DNA of 15,396 nucleotides, taken from Pseudomonadota bacterium (lineage in GTDB: Bacteria; Pseudomonadota; Gammaproteobacteria; Enterobacterales; Succinivibrionaceae). Numbering within the stretch: position 1 is the first letter of the stretch; every line of letters begins with the position of its first letter. Shown here in pieces: positions 7,415-13,800 of the stretch. A program made the position numbers and the translations under genes. The notes below the pieces were generated by a model. It saw only the letters and a list, made by a program, of their open reading frames with translations. It was not told where the DNA came from and did not search any database. Where the stretch lies: positions 1 to 15,396 of the forward strand of contig JAEWPL010000004.1 in NCBI GenBank assembly GCA_023460615.1, given 5' to 3'.

Positions 7415-7912
7415 TTAAGACTCTAGTCCGTTATACTCAAGAATAACTTTTCTGTCGAAAACTCTTTCGCAGTAACGGCACTTCATATAGACATTATCGC
7501 CTTCTGTTGTGATCTTAAATCTTGCGTTAGCATCATCCTCTTCATTAGTAATGCAGTTACTGTTAGGGCATTTGAAAACACCTACAGTCTCGTGAGGGAG
7601 TCTTAACTTATACTTATCAACTACTTTGTAATCTTTAATCTGATTGATAGTTGCACTTGGAGCTAGTACTGCAATTTGCTCGGTTTGAGCAGGTGAGAAT
7701 ACCACGTCAGAAATCTTAATGATGTCTTTATGACCAAGTTCACCAGAGCGTAGATTAAAGCCTACGGTTAATTGATTGTTCTTGCTTAGGAACTTAAACA
7801 TACGAATGATGTTAATAGCCTGACCTGGAGTAATATGATCAATTACAGTTCCGTTTGCAATAGCTTCTACAAGGAGCTTTGACTTGTTGTTATCAATATG
7901 AGCTTCTGACAT
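7415..7912 (-). CDS. pyrI: Aspartate carbamoyltransferase regulatory subunit
   Basis: A 165-residue regulatory chain of class B aspartate transcarbamoylase; it binds CTP/ATP and tunes PyrB activity at the first committed step of pyrimidine synthesis. The allosteric domain carries VEAIANGTVIDHI (15-27) and VGFNLRSGELGHKDIIKI (50-67), close to E. coli PyrI. The zinc site that contacts PyrB is complete: Cys115, Cys120 (CPNSNC), Cys145 and Cys148 (CRYC). It is about 12 residues longer than E. coli PyrI, shared between a short N-terminal extension and the C-terminal tail. It follows pyrB with a 2-base gap. AAGGAG (7921-7926), inside the end of pyrB, lies eight bases before the ATG. Both genes are surely co-transcribed. 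Confidence 0.97.
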   Translation of the reverse strand: MSEAHIDNNKSKLLVEAIANGTVIDHITPGQAINIIRMFKFLSKNNQLTVGFNLRSGELGHKDIIKISDVVFSPAQTEQIAVLAPSATINQIKDYKVVDKYKLRLPHETVGVFKCPNSNCITNEEDDANARFKITTEGDNVYMKCRYCERVFDRKVILEYNGLES

Positions 7913-7914
7913 AC

Positions 7915-8838
7915 TTAAATCTCCTTGTTTAATACTAATGATAAGATAGCTTCACGAGCATAAACGCCGTTAGCAGCCTGCTTAAAGTAGTAAGCATATG
8001 GGGTATCATCCACAGAAGATACAATCTCATCGATACGTGGAAGAGGATGTAAAATCTTCATATTTTCTTTAGCATCAGCTAATGCTTCTGGAGTCAAAAT
8101 GAACTTTGACTTTAAGTGTTGATACTCAGTCTCATCAAAACGCTCTTTTTGAACTCTTGTCATATATAGAATATCAATCTTAGGCATAACTTCCTCAAGA
8201 CTTGTATGAACTGAGAAGGTAATACCGCGACGAGTTAAATCGTCTAAGATGTACTGAGGCATTGCTAAAGATTCTGGGGATACAAGGTAAATTCTTGCAT
8301 TATATAAAGATAGAGCTTCAGCTAAAGAGTGAACGGTACGACCGTACTTTAAGTCACCTACAAAAGCGATAGAAATATCGTCAAGTCTACCTTGAGTCTC
8401 TTTAATGCTGAATAAATCTAGCATAGTCTGTGAAGGGTGCTGATTTGAACCGTCACCTGCGTTGATTACAGGAACTGGAGAAATATCAGCAGCAAGTCTT
8501 GCTGCACCTTCTTTATTGTGTCTTATCACTAAAGCATCGGTGTATGAGGTAATAATTCTCATAGAGTCCATAAAAGTCTCACCCTTCTTTCCTAAAGAAG
8601 TGTTGCTTGCATCAGAAAAACCGATAACTCTACCACCTAAACGCTGAATAGCTGTTTCAAAGGAAAGTCTTGTTCTTGTAGAACCTTCAAAGAAAGTTAC
8701 ACCAATGAGTTTATCTTTTAATAAATCATTACGTGGATGTGCTTTTAATTCAAAAGCTGTTTTTAAGATAAGTTCGATATGATCTTTTGAAAATTCAGAT
8801 ATTGAAATAATATCTTTTTGGAAAAGAGGATTTGTCAT
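7915..8838 (-). CDS. pyrB: Aspartate carbamoyltransferase catalytic subunit
   Basis: A 307-residue enzyme that condenses carbamoyl phosphate and L-aspartate to N-carbamoyl-aspartate in de novo pyrimidine synthesis. The carbamoyl-phosphate loop STRTR (53-57), Lys84 of the 80s loop (SLGKKGE), His134 in NAGDGSNQHPSQT and HPLPR (264-268) are all present, at nearly the same numbers as in E. coli PyrB (311 residues). The N-terminus TNPLFQKDIISI also matches the E. coli protein, supporting ATG 8838. The site AAGGGA, eight bases upstream of the ATG, lies within a predicted hairpin, and a short upstream frame ends across the start codon (listed separately). With PyrI it should form the allosteric dodecamer. 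Confidence 0.98.
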   Translation of the reverse strand: MTNPLFQKDIISISEFSKDHIELILKTAFELKAHPRNDLLKDKLIGVTFFEGSTRTRLSFETAIQRLGGRVIGFSDASNTSLGKKGETFMDSMRIITSYTDALVIRHNKEGAARLAADISPVPVINAGDGSNQHPSQTMLDLFSIKETQGRLDDISIAFVGDLKYGRTVHSLAEALSLYNARIYLVSPESLAMPQYILDDLTRRGITFSVHTSLEEVMPKIDILYMTRVQKERFDETEYQHLKSKFILTPEALADAKENMKILHPLPRIDEIVSSVDDTPYAYYFKQAANGVYAREAILSLVLNKEI

Positions 8839-8885
8839 ATTCTGTCCCTTACACTGAGTGAAAACCAGTAAGAACGGGGACGCAT
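8835..8885 (-). CDS. Candidate 16-residue leader peptide of pyrB
   Basis: A 17-codon frame begins at ATG 8885 and encodes MRPRSYWFSLSVRDRI. Its stop TGA overlaps the pyrB ATG (ATGA, 8838-8835), the arrangement typical of translational coupling. The frame runs through the hairpin that masks the pyrB ribosome binding site, so ribosomes translating it would open that site. Its own ribosome binding site is weak (GAAAAGCGA before the ATG). It does not resemble the 44-residue E. coli PyrL, and a 16-codon frame can arise by chance. Confidence 0.3.
   Translation of the reverse strand: MRPRSYWFSLSVRDRI
8844..8881 (-). promoter_or_regulatory. Hairpin masking the pyrB ribosome binding site
   Basis: On the transcript, GUCCC (8881-8877) and UUAC (8871-8868) pair with GUAAGGGAC (8852-8844), giving nine base pairs with a 5-base bulge (8876-8872) and a 15-base loop. 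The right arm contains the pyrB Shine-Dalgarno AAGGGA. No U-run follows, so it is not a terminator; control of translation is the likely role if it forms. Confidence 0.4.
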
Positions 8886-8887
8886 TC

Positions 8888-8928
8888 GCTTTTCAGGCGC
8901 GTTGCGTTTTGTCGCTGTTCCTGAAAGC
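8888..8928 (-). promoter_or_regulatory. Inverted repeat at the start of the pyrB leader
   Basis: GCTTTCAGG (8928-8920) and CCTGAAAAGC (8897-8888) are complementary with one bulged base, around a GC-rich 22-base interval. The probable transcription start, near 8925, falls within the left arm, so it may act as DNA (operator-like) or as a partly truncated 5' stem-loop. The GC content stands out from the AT-rich surroundings. Confidence 0.35.
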
Positions 8929-8931
8929 CGT

Positions 8932-8937
8932 ATTATA
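8932..8937 (-). promoter_or_regulatory. -10 box of the pyrBI promoter
   Basis: A perfect TATAAT on the minus strand, read 8937 to 8932. Transcription should begin near 8925, giving a leader of about 87 bases before pyrB. The -35 region is poor: at 17-base spacing the hexamer is ACCTAA. Confidence 0.6.
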
Positions 8938-9023
8938 CTCTAATTAAGCAAAATTTAGGTAAGCAAATGAAAAAATAATATTGCGACAACATGAAAATAA
9001 TGTTTAGAAAATTACTAACCAAT

Positions 9024-9155
9024 CTAAGATTCATGACCAGTTCTGTATATCTCCTGCGCATAGCTACATTCAACCTCTACTTCTTGAGCATTATCATCGT
9101 AAGCAGAGATTGATTTTAGAAGATTGCAAATAAAATATTGTTTTATCTCATGCAT
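9024..9155 (-). CDS. Doubtful 43-residue ORF overlapping the small membrane protein gene
   Basis: A 43-codon frame starts at ATG 9155 inside the last codons of the 78-residue gene and ends at TAG 9024-9026. It encodes MHEIKQYFICNLLKSISAYD and then an acidic tail ending YRTGHES. The overlap of 13 bases would allow translational coupling, but there is no Shine-Dalgarno and no recognised family. An in-frame stop lies three codons upstream, so it is not simply a frameshifted continuation. It may be chance or the remnant of a decayed gene. Confidence 0.2.
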   Translation of the reverse strand: MHEIKQYFICNLLKSISAYDDNAQEVEVECSYAQEIYRTGHES

Positions 9156-9379
9156 GAACAGTTAATTAGATAATGGTGTAAATAATGTAAAATTACAAAT
9201 GTGCTAAGAATTGGGTGTGCAACTAACAGTATAAAAATTCCTAATACACCTTCAGTATATACATAGTTTGGCAAACAACCGTGACTAATAAAATCATATA
9301 GGTTGTACAAAAATCCAGGAATATAAAACAATAAAAAAATATAAAGAATAACTTTAAATACTCTTTTTATTACTTTCAT
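9143..9379 (-). CDS. Small two-helix membrane protein, function unknown
   Basis: A 78-residue protein with a basic N-terminus (MKVIKRVFK), a hydrophobic segment at about 8-28 (ILYIFLLFYIPGFLYNLYDF) and a second at about 44-66 (VLGIFILLVAHPILSTFVIL). It should sit in the inner membrane as a hairpin with both ends on the same side. The C-terminus is histidine- and cysteine-containing (HYLHHYLINCSCMR). GAGG about ten bases upstream of the ATG (in CGAGGTTAG) is an acceptable though distant ribosome binding site. I do not recognise a family. It is isolated between pyrB and the transporter operon on the same strand as both. The hydrophobic pattern supports a real gene; codon statistics of so short a frame are not decisive. 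Confidence 0.45.
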   Translation of the reverse strand: MKVIKRVFKVILYIFLLFYIPGFLYNLYDFISHGCLPNYVYTEGVLGIFILLVAHPILSTFVILHYLHHYLINCSCMR

Positions 9380-9405
9380 CTTTTTCTAACCTCGGATAAT
9401 TTACA

Positions 9406-9519
9406 TTACTTACCACAGAACTTAGCTGATAAAGATTGTTTTTCAACTTCAGAAAAAATCAAAAAGTCTTCTCCTTGATTGGTTTGTTTTCTAAAGATAT
9501 TGAAACAATCATTGTTTAC
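9406..9519 (-). pseudogene. Open frame without start codon, possible gene remnant
   Basis: A 37-codon minus-strand stretch between TAA 9520-9522 and TAA 9406-9408 reads VNNDCFNIFRKQTNQGEDFL and then IFSEVEKQSLSAKFCGK. Its composition is protein-like, but there is no ATG or GTG. One in-frame TTG, eight bases after a perfect AAGGAG, could start a 17-residue peptide (IFSEVEKQSLSAKFCGK after the start residue). It may be the tail of a decayed gene or chance; the evidence is weak. Confidence 0.15.
9503..9517. repeat. 15-bp perfect inverted repeat
   Basis: AAACAAT-C-ATTGTTT is perfectly symmetrical about one central base. It directly abuts the larger hairpin that begins at 9518. Confidence 0.5.
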
Positions 9520-9554
9520 TTAAGTTTTCAACTTTTAAAGTTGGAAACTTGAGT
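9518..9554. repeat. Long hairpin (18-bp arms) in the intergenic region
   Basis: The arms ACTTAAGTTTTCAACTTT (9518-9535) and AAAGTTGGAAACTTGAGT (9537-9554) pair over 18 positions as plus-strand RNA, 16 Watson-Crick and two G-U, so the real fold is about 17 bp with a 3-base loop. No T-run follows on either strand, so it is not a classical terminator. It could stabilise the 3' end of the transporter message, be a dispersed repeat element, or belong to a small RNA. Confidence 0.55.
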
Positions 9555-9762
9555 TTATATAACGTTAGAGAAAAATACCATGAAATAATCTTCTAGGCAG
9601 AGAAAAGAGCGTATTTGATAGTCAATTTTTTTTGTGAGCTAGAATTACATTCTGAATATTCAATTTTAACTTTAAACAAAGAGAATTTAGAAATAATAGA
9701 ACGTAGTAAATTCAATTATTACTCTTTGACAATCTGCGAGTAAATTATGTCTTCTTGCTTTC

Positions 9763-10863
9763 TTAATTCAACTTATGCCTAAACAAGTAGGTTGCAAGTG
9801 ATAAAGATAAGATACTCATAATCACAAGCGGAATTTGCAAATCTATGATATCTAATAGAGTTTTACCTTCTAAATATAACTTCCAAATACCGTTGATACC
9901 ATAATAGGCAGGATTTATATAGGACACATATTTAAATAAAGCAGGCATCGCTTCAACCGAGGTAATAAGACCTGAGGTTAAGATTAGTAAGATAGAAAAG
10001 GTAAAGCCTAAAATCAAAGACTGCAAGGTGGTGTTTGATAAAGTAGAAATTGAAAGCCCAAGTCCCACGATAGTAAAACTAAATATTAAGATCTGACTTA
10101 CCACATCTATTAACCTACCGCGTAGTGGGATCTCAAAATAGAAATAACAGATGCTAATTAAAATTAGTGACTGCACTATAGCAATGATAATAGGTGGAAG
10201 CGCTTTGCCTAGAAGTAACTCTAAAGGTCTAGCTGGAGTCATGATCATCATGTCATAAGAGCCTTCTTCTTTTTCACGGGTTACACTAAGGGCGGATAAC
10301 AGTAGCACTTGAATAATGGATAGTGCAAGGCACATACCTATGAGCACCGTGTATCTTGTGTAGTTGTTTTCATTAAACAAAAATTGAGACTCAATGGTTA
10401 AAGGACTTTTAGCAAAGTATTGTTGATTTAGCATCTCAATAATTTGGCTAACATATGACAATGCTGTATTTGTCGAAGCTGTATTTCTTGCATCCATCAT
10501 GATGTTGATTTTATGAGTGTTATCAAAATCTGCATCAATAAAAATCGCAATCAAACTAGTTTGAGAGTCAATGCTTTGCTGCAAGCAATCAATCGAAGTA
10601 CATTGTTTATCAAGTTCAAATCTTTGAGTGTTTTTAAGTGTCTGCTCAAATTCATAACTTAGCTTACTATTTGATTGAGATAGAAAAGAGTATGGAATAT
10701 GCTCAAGATGGAAAGAGGCTCCATAACCAAAAATCACGCACTGCACAATAATCGGTGCAATTAGAATGATCCTAGATTTAGGATCTTTTAAAATAGTTAG
10801 AATTTCCTTTTTTATCAAAGCTAAAATTCTAAAATATGAATTTTTTAATGGCTCTAAGATCAT
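9763..10863 (-). CDS. ybhR: ABC-2 type exporter permease, YbhR-like
   Basis: A 366-residue inner-membrane subunit of a YbhFSR-type ABC exporter (E. coli YbhR, 368 residues). Topology is that of the ABC2_membrane_3 group: one helix near 32-50, a periplasmic domain of about 120 residues (51-170) and five helices near 171-194, 219-241, 250-274, 280-300 and 342-360. Family features include KKEILTILKDPKSR (18-31), DARNTASTNTALSYVSQI (124-141), TREKEEGSYDMMIMTPARP (195-213) before helix 3, and SGLITSVEAMP (297-307). Cys88 and Cys93 lie in the periplasmic domain and could form a disulfide. Its ATG overlaps the stop of the ybhS-like gene by 4 bases (ATGA), so translation is coupled. It is the last gene of the operon; only a weak stem follows it. 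Confidence 0.88.
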   Translation of the reverse strand: MILEPLKNSYFRILALIKKEILTILKDPKSRIILIAPIIVQCVIFGYGASFHLEHIPYSFLSQSNSKLSYEFEQTLKNTQRFELDKQCTSIDCLQQSIDSQTSLIAIFIDADFDNTHKINIMMDARNTASTNTALSYVSQIIEMLNQQYFAKSPLTIESQFLFNENNYTRYTVLIGMCLALSIIQVLLLSALSVTREKEEGSYDMMIMTPARPLELLLGKALPPIIIAIVQSLILISICYFYFEIPLRGRLIDVVSQILIFSFTIVGLGLSISTLSNTTLQSLILGFTFSILLILTSGLITSVEAMPALFKYVSYINPAYYGINGIWKLYLEGKTLLDIIDLQIPLVIMSILSLSLATYLFRHKLN

Positions 10864-11963
10864 TTTTTCAAATCCTTCTTAACTTGTTTAACAGCTAAAG
10901 TAAAAAAGGCTAGAGTAAACAGAATTTGTACCACTAGATTAAATAATAAATAACTAGATTGTCCACCTGAGAGCATACTAATTCTCAAAGCTTTAATCTC
11001 ATAAGTGGAAGGTAGGATTTGACCTATAAGTCTTATGAAAAACTCAACTGCTCGTAAATCAAAGATGAGTCCTGACAGCATTACGGTAGGTAAAAAGCCT
11101 ATAATGACTGCACTTTGTACGCAAATAAACTGTGATTTAAATTTTGCAGAAACAAGACAACCTAAGCAGATCATTTCTAAAGCATATATGCAAAGACTTA
11201 ACAACAAGACAAAGATATTTCCTCTTATAGGAATATCGTAAATTAGTTGACCTAATATCAATACAATTGCCATTGACCACAATGACAACAGATAGTAAAC
11301 AACGATTTTAGAGAGTACTACACATAAAGCAGTAGCTTTGGTGGTGATTAGCGTTTCAATAGTATTTCTGTCATATTCTCTGGCAATTAAAAAACTTCCC
11401 ATAAAGATACATAGTAAGGTTAGGATACTTACATATTGACCTGGCATAATAAACCATACAGATTCATTAGCTTCGTTAAACCAGTTTCGTGCTTCAATTT
11501 GAAGGTAGGGCAGATCTTTTGAATTGATAAGCTTATTTAATGCAAGATTTAAAGTATTACTAATATAAGAGTAGCTTAAAGATGCTAGTTGAGATTGACT
11601 GCCGTTAAGATAGATCATGACTTTAGCTTGTTTATTATCAAGCTTATTACTTAAGTTTTTAGGAAGATACAATAAAGCAAATACTTCTCCGTCATTAAGT
11701 AACTTTTGCGCACTTAAAAAATCCTGAGTTTGAGTTACCTCATAATAGTCTGAGCCTACAAATTCATTGACGATAGTTCTTTCAACAATTGAAGTGTTAT
11801 AGGTGCAGATAGCAAGCTTTACAGGCCTTACATCCATCCTGATGGCTGAGCCATAAATAATTACTAGTAGCACTGGCAGTACAAAAGCTAAGACAAACAT
11901 AGATTTGTCTTTTAGAAGTTGCAAATACTCCTTTTTAATTAAGATCCACAAGTAATCAAGCAT
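10860..11963 (-). CDS. ybhS: ABC-2 type exporter permease, YbhS-like
   Basis: A 367-residue inner-membrane subunit (E. coli YbhS, 377), expected to pair with the YbhR-like protein to form the transport path. It starts with the amphipathic KKEYLQLLKDKS (10-21), then a helix at about 22-40, a periplasmic domain (about 41-173), and helices near 175-194, 219-241, 249-272, 280-300 and 339-357. The stretch RNWFNEANESVWFIMPG (159-175) corresponds to the conserved WFN...PG region before helix 2 in YbhS, and AREYDRNTIETLITT (194-208) is the coupling-helix motif. It overlaps the ATPase gene by 8 bases and the next permease by 4, so the three are translated together. Assignment of S versus R rests on gene order and these motifs. 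Confidence 0.87.
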   Translation of the reverse strand: MLDYLWILIKKEYLQLLKDKSMFVLAFVLPVLLVIIYGSAIRMDVRPVKLAICTYNTSIVERTIVNEFVGSDYYEVTQTQDFLSAQKLLNDGEVFALLYLPKNLSNKLDNKQAKVMIYLNGSQSQLASLSYSYISNTLNLALNKLINSKDLPYLQIEARNWFNEANESVWFIMPGQYVSILTLLCIFMGSFLIAREYDRNTIETLITTKATALCVVLSKIVVYYLLSLWSMAIVLILGQLIYDIPIRGNIFVLLLSLCIYALEMICLGCLVSAKFKSQFICVQSAVIIGFLPTVMLSGLIFDLRAVEFFIRLIGQILPSTYEIKALRISMLSGGQSSYLLFNLVVQILFTLAFFTLAVKQVKKDLKK

Positions 11964-13749
11964 GCTTTGCCTCCTGATTTCTAGAGCTTAAAATCAAAGA
12001 AACAAATTTCTCTTGTATGCTAATGCGCTTGCCTTCTATTCTACAAATGGTATTAGGTGAGCCTAAAACTAGTATCTTACCTTGATCTTGAATTAAGAAA
12101 TTGTCACAGTATTCAGCTTCTTCCATAAAGTGGGTTGTTACCACTACGCAAGTACCAGAGGTTGCAAGTTTATTGATTAAATACCAAAAGTTTCTTCTTG
12201 CTAAAGGATCGGCACCAGAGGTGGCCTCATCTAAAAAGAGAATTTTAGGTTTATGGATTAAAGCGCAAGCCATCGACAGTTGTCTTTGGATGCCAAAAGG
12301 TAGATTTTCGCTGTTAATATTTTTGAATTCTTCTAAATTAAATTCAGTTAAAAGTTCACTGATGCGTGCTTTTAAAGCTTTTGGTTTTAACCCATAACTT
12401 AATCCAAAGTATTCAAGGTTCTGATAGACACTTAGTTTTCGGTATAACGAGAACTTCTGTGAAACATAACCGATAGTAGCTCTAGCATCATGTTTTGCAT
12501 GAGCTAAGTTAAAGCCGTTAATGGTAACCTCTCCAAAGGTAGGCAGGCTTAAAGCGCAGATCATTCTAAAGGTGGTAGTTTTACCTGCTCCATTTGGTCC
12601 TAAAAGCCCAAAGATTTCACCTTTGTGAACTTTAAAGGAGCTGTCATCTACTGCCACAAAATTGCCAAAACACTTCTTGATATTACGGGCAATTACAACT
12701 TCAGATCTTGTATCTAAATTTAGATTTGAAGTATCTTGTTCGTCCTTTTTATCACTTATTGTAAGTTTACTGTTTGAGGTTTCTATAATCTCTTTTAAAG
12801 CTTGGTGAATATAGACATCTTCGAGGATAGGTTTTCTATTTTCAAGCTCTACTTGCTGGTTAAAATGAGCTTGTAAGTACTGTTTTAAACTCTCAATAGA
12901 GCAATTACTTGAAGTTAGAATATCAATACGACCTAAACGTGGACAGATATCTAAAATAGGAGAAGCGCTATCGTCTCTAAAGGTTAAGTGCAAAGCTTTC
13001 TTTAAAGCTATTTGATAGTTGTCAGTTGCAATTTTTAAACTGAAAGTTTGCTGTTGTAGCTTTTGAAGTAAATCCTCTTTACTGCCTTGTAATAAGAGTT
13101 TACCTTCATTTAGCATTAACACTGTATCGCAAAAATCCGCTTCCTCAAGATAAGCAGTTGAAAAGATGCAGTAGCCTTGAGCTTCCTTTAAGTAGCTTTT
13201 GATGATTTCCCAAAGCTCTTGTCTAGATACAGGATCAACGCCTACGGTAGGCTCATCTAAGATAAGAATTTTAGGCCTTGCAGCAATGGTACAGCATAAA
13301 GCTAATTTCTGCTTCATGCCACCTGATAAAGCACCAGCCTCTCTATCTTTGAATTTGAGTAAATTAACTTTTGAAAGTAACTTTAAAAGATAGTCTTCAC
13401 TTTCTTTTAGCTTTAAACCTCTAAGTCCTGACAAAATAGTTAAATTGTCCCAAACAGTAAGCTCCTCATATAAACCTAAAGTCTGTGACATGTAGCCTAC
13501 GTCTTTTGAAAATTCAGCCTTGGCCATATCAGGCTTTTGACCATTTAGTTGTACCTGTCCTTTAAAGGGGATCACTCCTGCTAAGATTTTTAGCAAAGTT
13601 GACTTGCCAGCACCGTCAGGTCCTGTAAGGCAAATTAAGTGACAATCACTTTCAATGGCTAAATTAAAGTTATCAAACACTAAATGCTGCTTTCGATTTT
13701 GAGTTTGATAACTCTTTGAAAGTCCGATTGCGTCAATAATCTTAGTCAT
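11956..13749 (-). CDS. ybhF: Tandem ABC ATPase of an exporter, YbhF-like
   Basis: A 597-residue cytoplasmic protein with two ATP-binding domains in one chain (E. coli YbhF, 578). Domain 1 (about 5-230) has Walker A GPDGAGKS (43-50), signature LSGGMKQK (141-148), Walker B ILILDEP (161-167) and STAYLEEA where the switch histidine should be (Ala199). After a linker of about 120 residues, ending in a polar stretch (327-347), domain 2 (about 350-575) has Walker A GPNGAGKT (384-391), a degenerate signature LPFGIQRQ (483-490), Walker B ILFLDEAT (503-510) and His540. The altered switch residue and LPxG signature also occur in E. coli YbhF (STSYLDEA, LPLG), so they are family traits. It lies 51 bases after the ybhG-like stop with only a weak ribosome binding site, and its end overlaps the ybhS-like gene. 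Confidence 0.92.
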   Translation of the reverse strand: MTKIIDAIGLSKSYQTQNRKQHLVFDNFNLAIESDCHLICLTGPDGAGKSTLLKILAGVIPFKGQVQLNGQKPDMAKAEFSKDVGYMSQTLGLYEELTVWDNLTILSGLRGLKLKESEDYLLKLLSKVNLLKFKDREAGALSGGMKQKLALCCTIAARPKILILDEPTVGVDPVSRQELWEIIKSYLKEAQGYCIFSTAYLEEADFCDTVLMLNEGKLLLQGSKEDLLQKLQQQTFSLKIATDNYQIALKKALHLTFRDDSASPILDICPRLGRIDILTSSNCSIESLKQYLQAHFNQQVELENRKPILEDVYIHQALKEIIETSNSKLTISDKKDEQDTSNLNLDTRSEVVIARNIKKCFGNFVAVDDSSFKVHKGEIFGLLGPNGAGKTTTFRMICALSLPTFGEVTINGFNLAHAKHDARATIGYVSQKFSLYRKLSVYQNLEYFGLSYGLKPKALKARISELLTEFNLEEFKNINSENLPFGIQRQLSMACALIHKPKILFLDEATSGADPLARRNFWYLINKLATSGTCVVVTTHFMEEAEYCDNFLIQDQGKILVLGSPNTICRIEGKRISIQEKFVSLILSSRNQEAKHA

Positions 13750-13800
13750 AGAAAACCGTTACTGTTAAGATCCACAATGAAAGTAAATTAAGCGTATAGC

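Larger units (their letters stand above)
9380..9762. other. 383-bp gene-free stretch between the small ORF and the transporter operon
   Basis: It holds two adjacent inverted repeats (9503-9517 and 9518-9554), a weak 6-bp stem after the ybhR-like gene (TTACTC 9719-9724 with GAGTAA 9738-9743) and an open minus-strand frame without an ATG (9406-9519). I see no convincing gene, tRNA or strong terminator. The rest is plain AT-rich spacer. Confidence 0.6.

Noticed and set aside
8462..8647. 61-codon plus-strand frame inside pyrB
   Set aside because: It lies wholly antisense to a gene with complete catalytic motifs, shows no family features and has no ribosome binding site; it is a shadow frame.
8888..8915. 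PurR-like operator in the pyrB leader (CGCAACGCG and GTTGCGTTTTG)
   Set aside because: The match to the PurR consensus (ACGCAAACGTTTGCGT) is partial and lacks the central ACGT core.
8888..8928. Enteric-type pyrBI attenuator (terminator with U-run) in the pyrB leader
   Set aside because: The inverted repeat is followed by AATGCGTCCCC rather than a U-run, and one arm probably lies at or before the transcription start, so it cannot act as an intrinsic terminator.
11035..11241. 68-codon plus-strand frame inside the ybhS-like gene
   Set aside because: Antisense to a well-supported permease gene, with no recognisable protein features.
12101..12397. 98-codon plus-strand frame inside the ybhF-like gene
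   Set aside because: Antisense to the second ATP-binding domain; its length follows from the codon pattern of the real gene.
13199..13393. 64-codon plus-strand frame inside the ybhF-like gene
   Set aside because: Antisense to the first ATP-binding domain, with no start signal and no domain.
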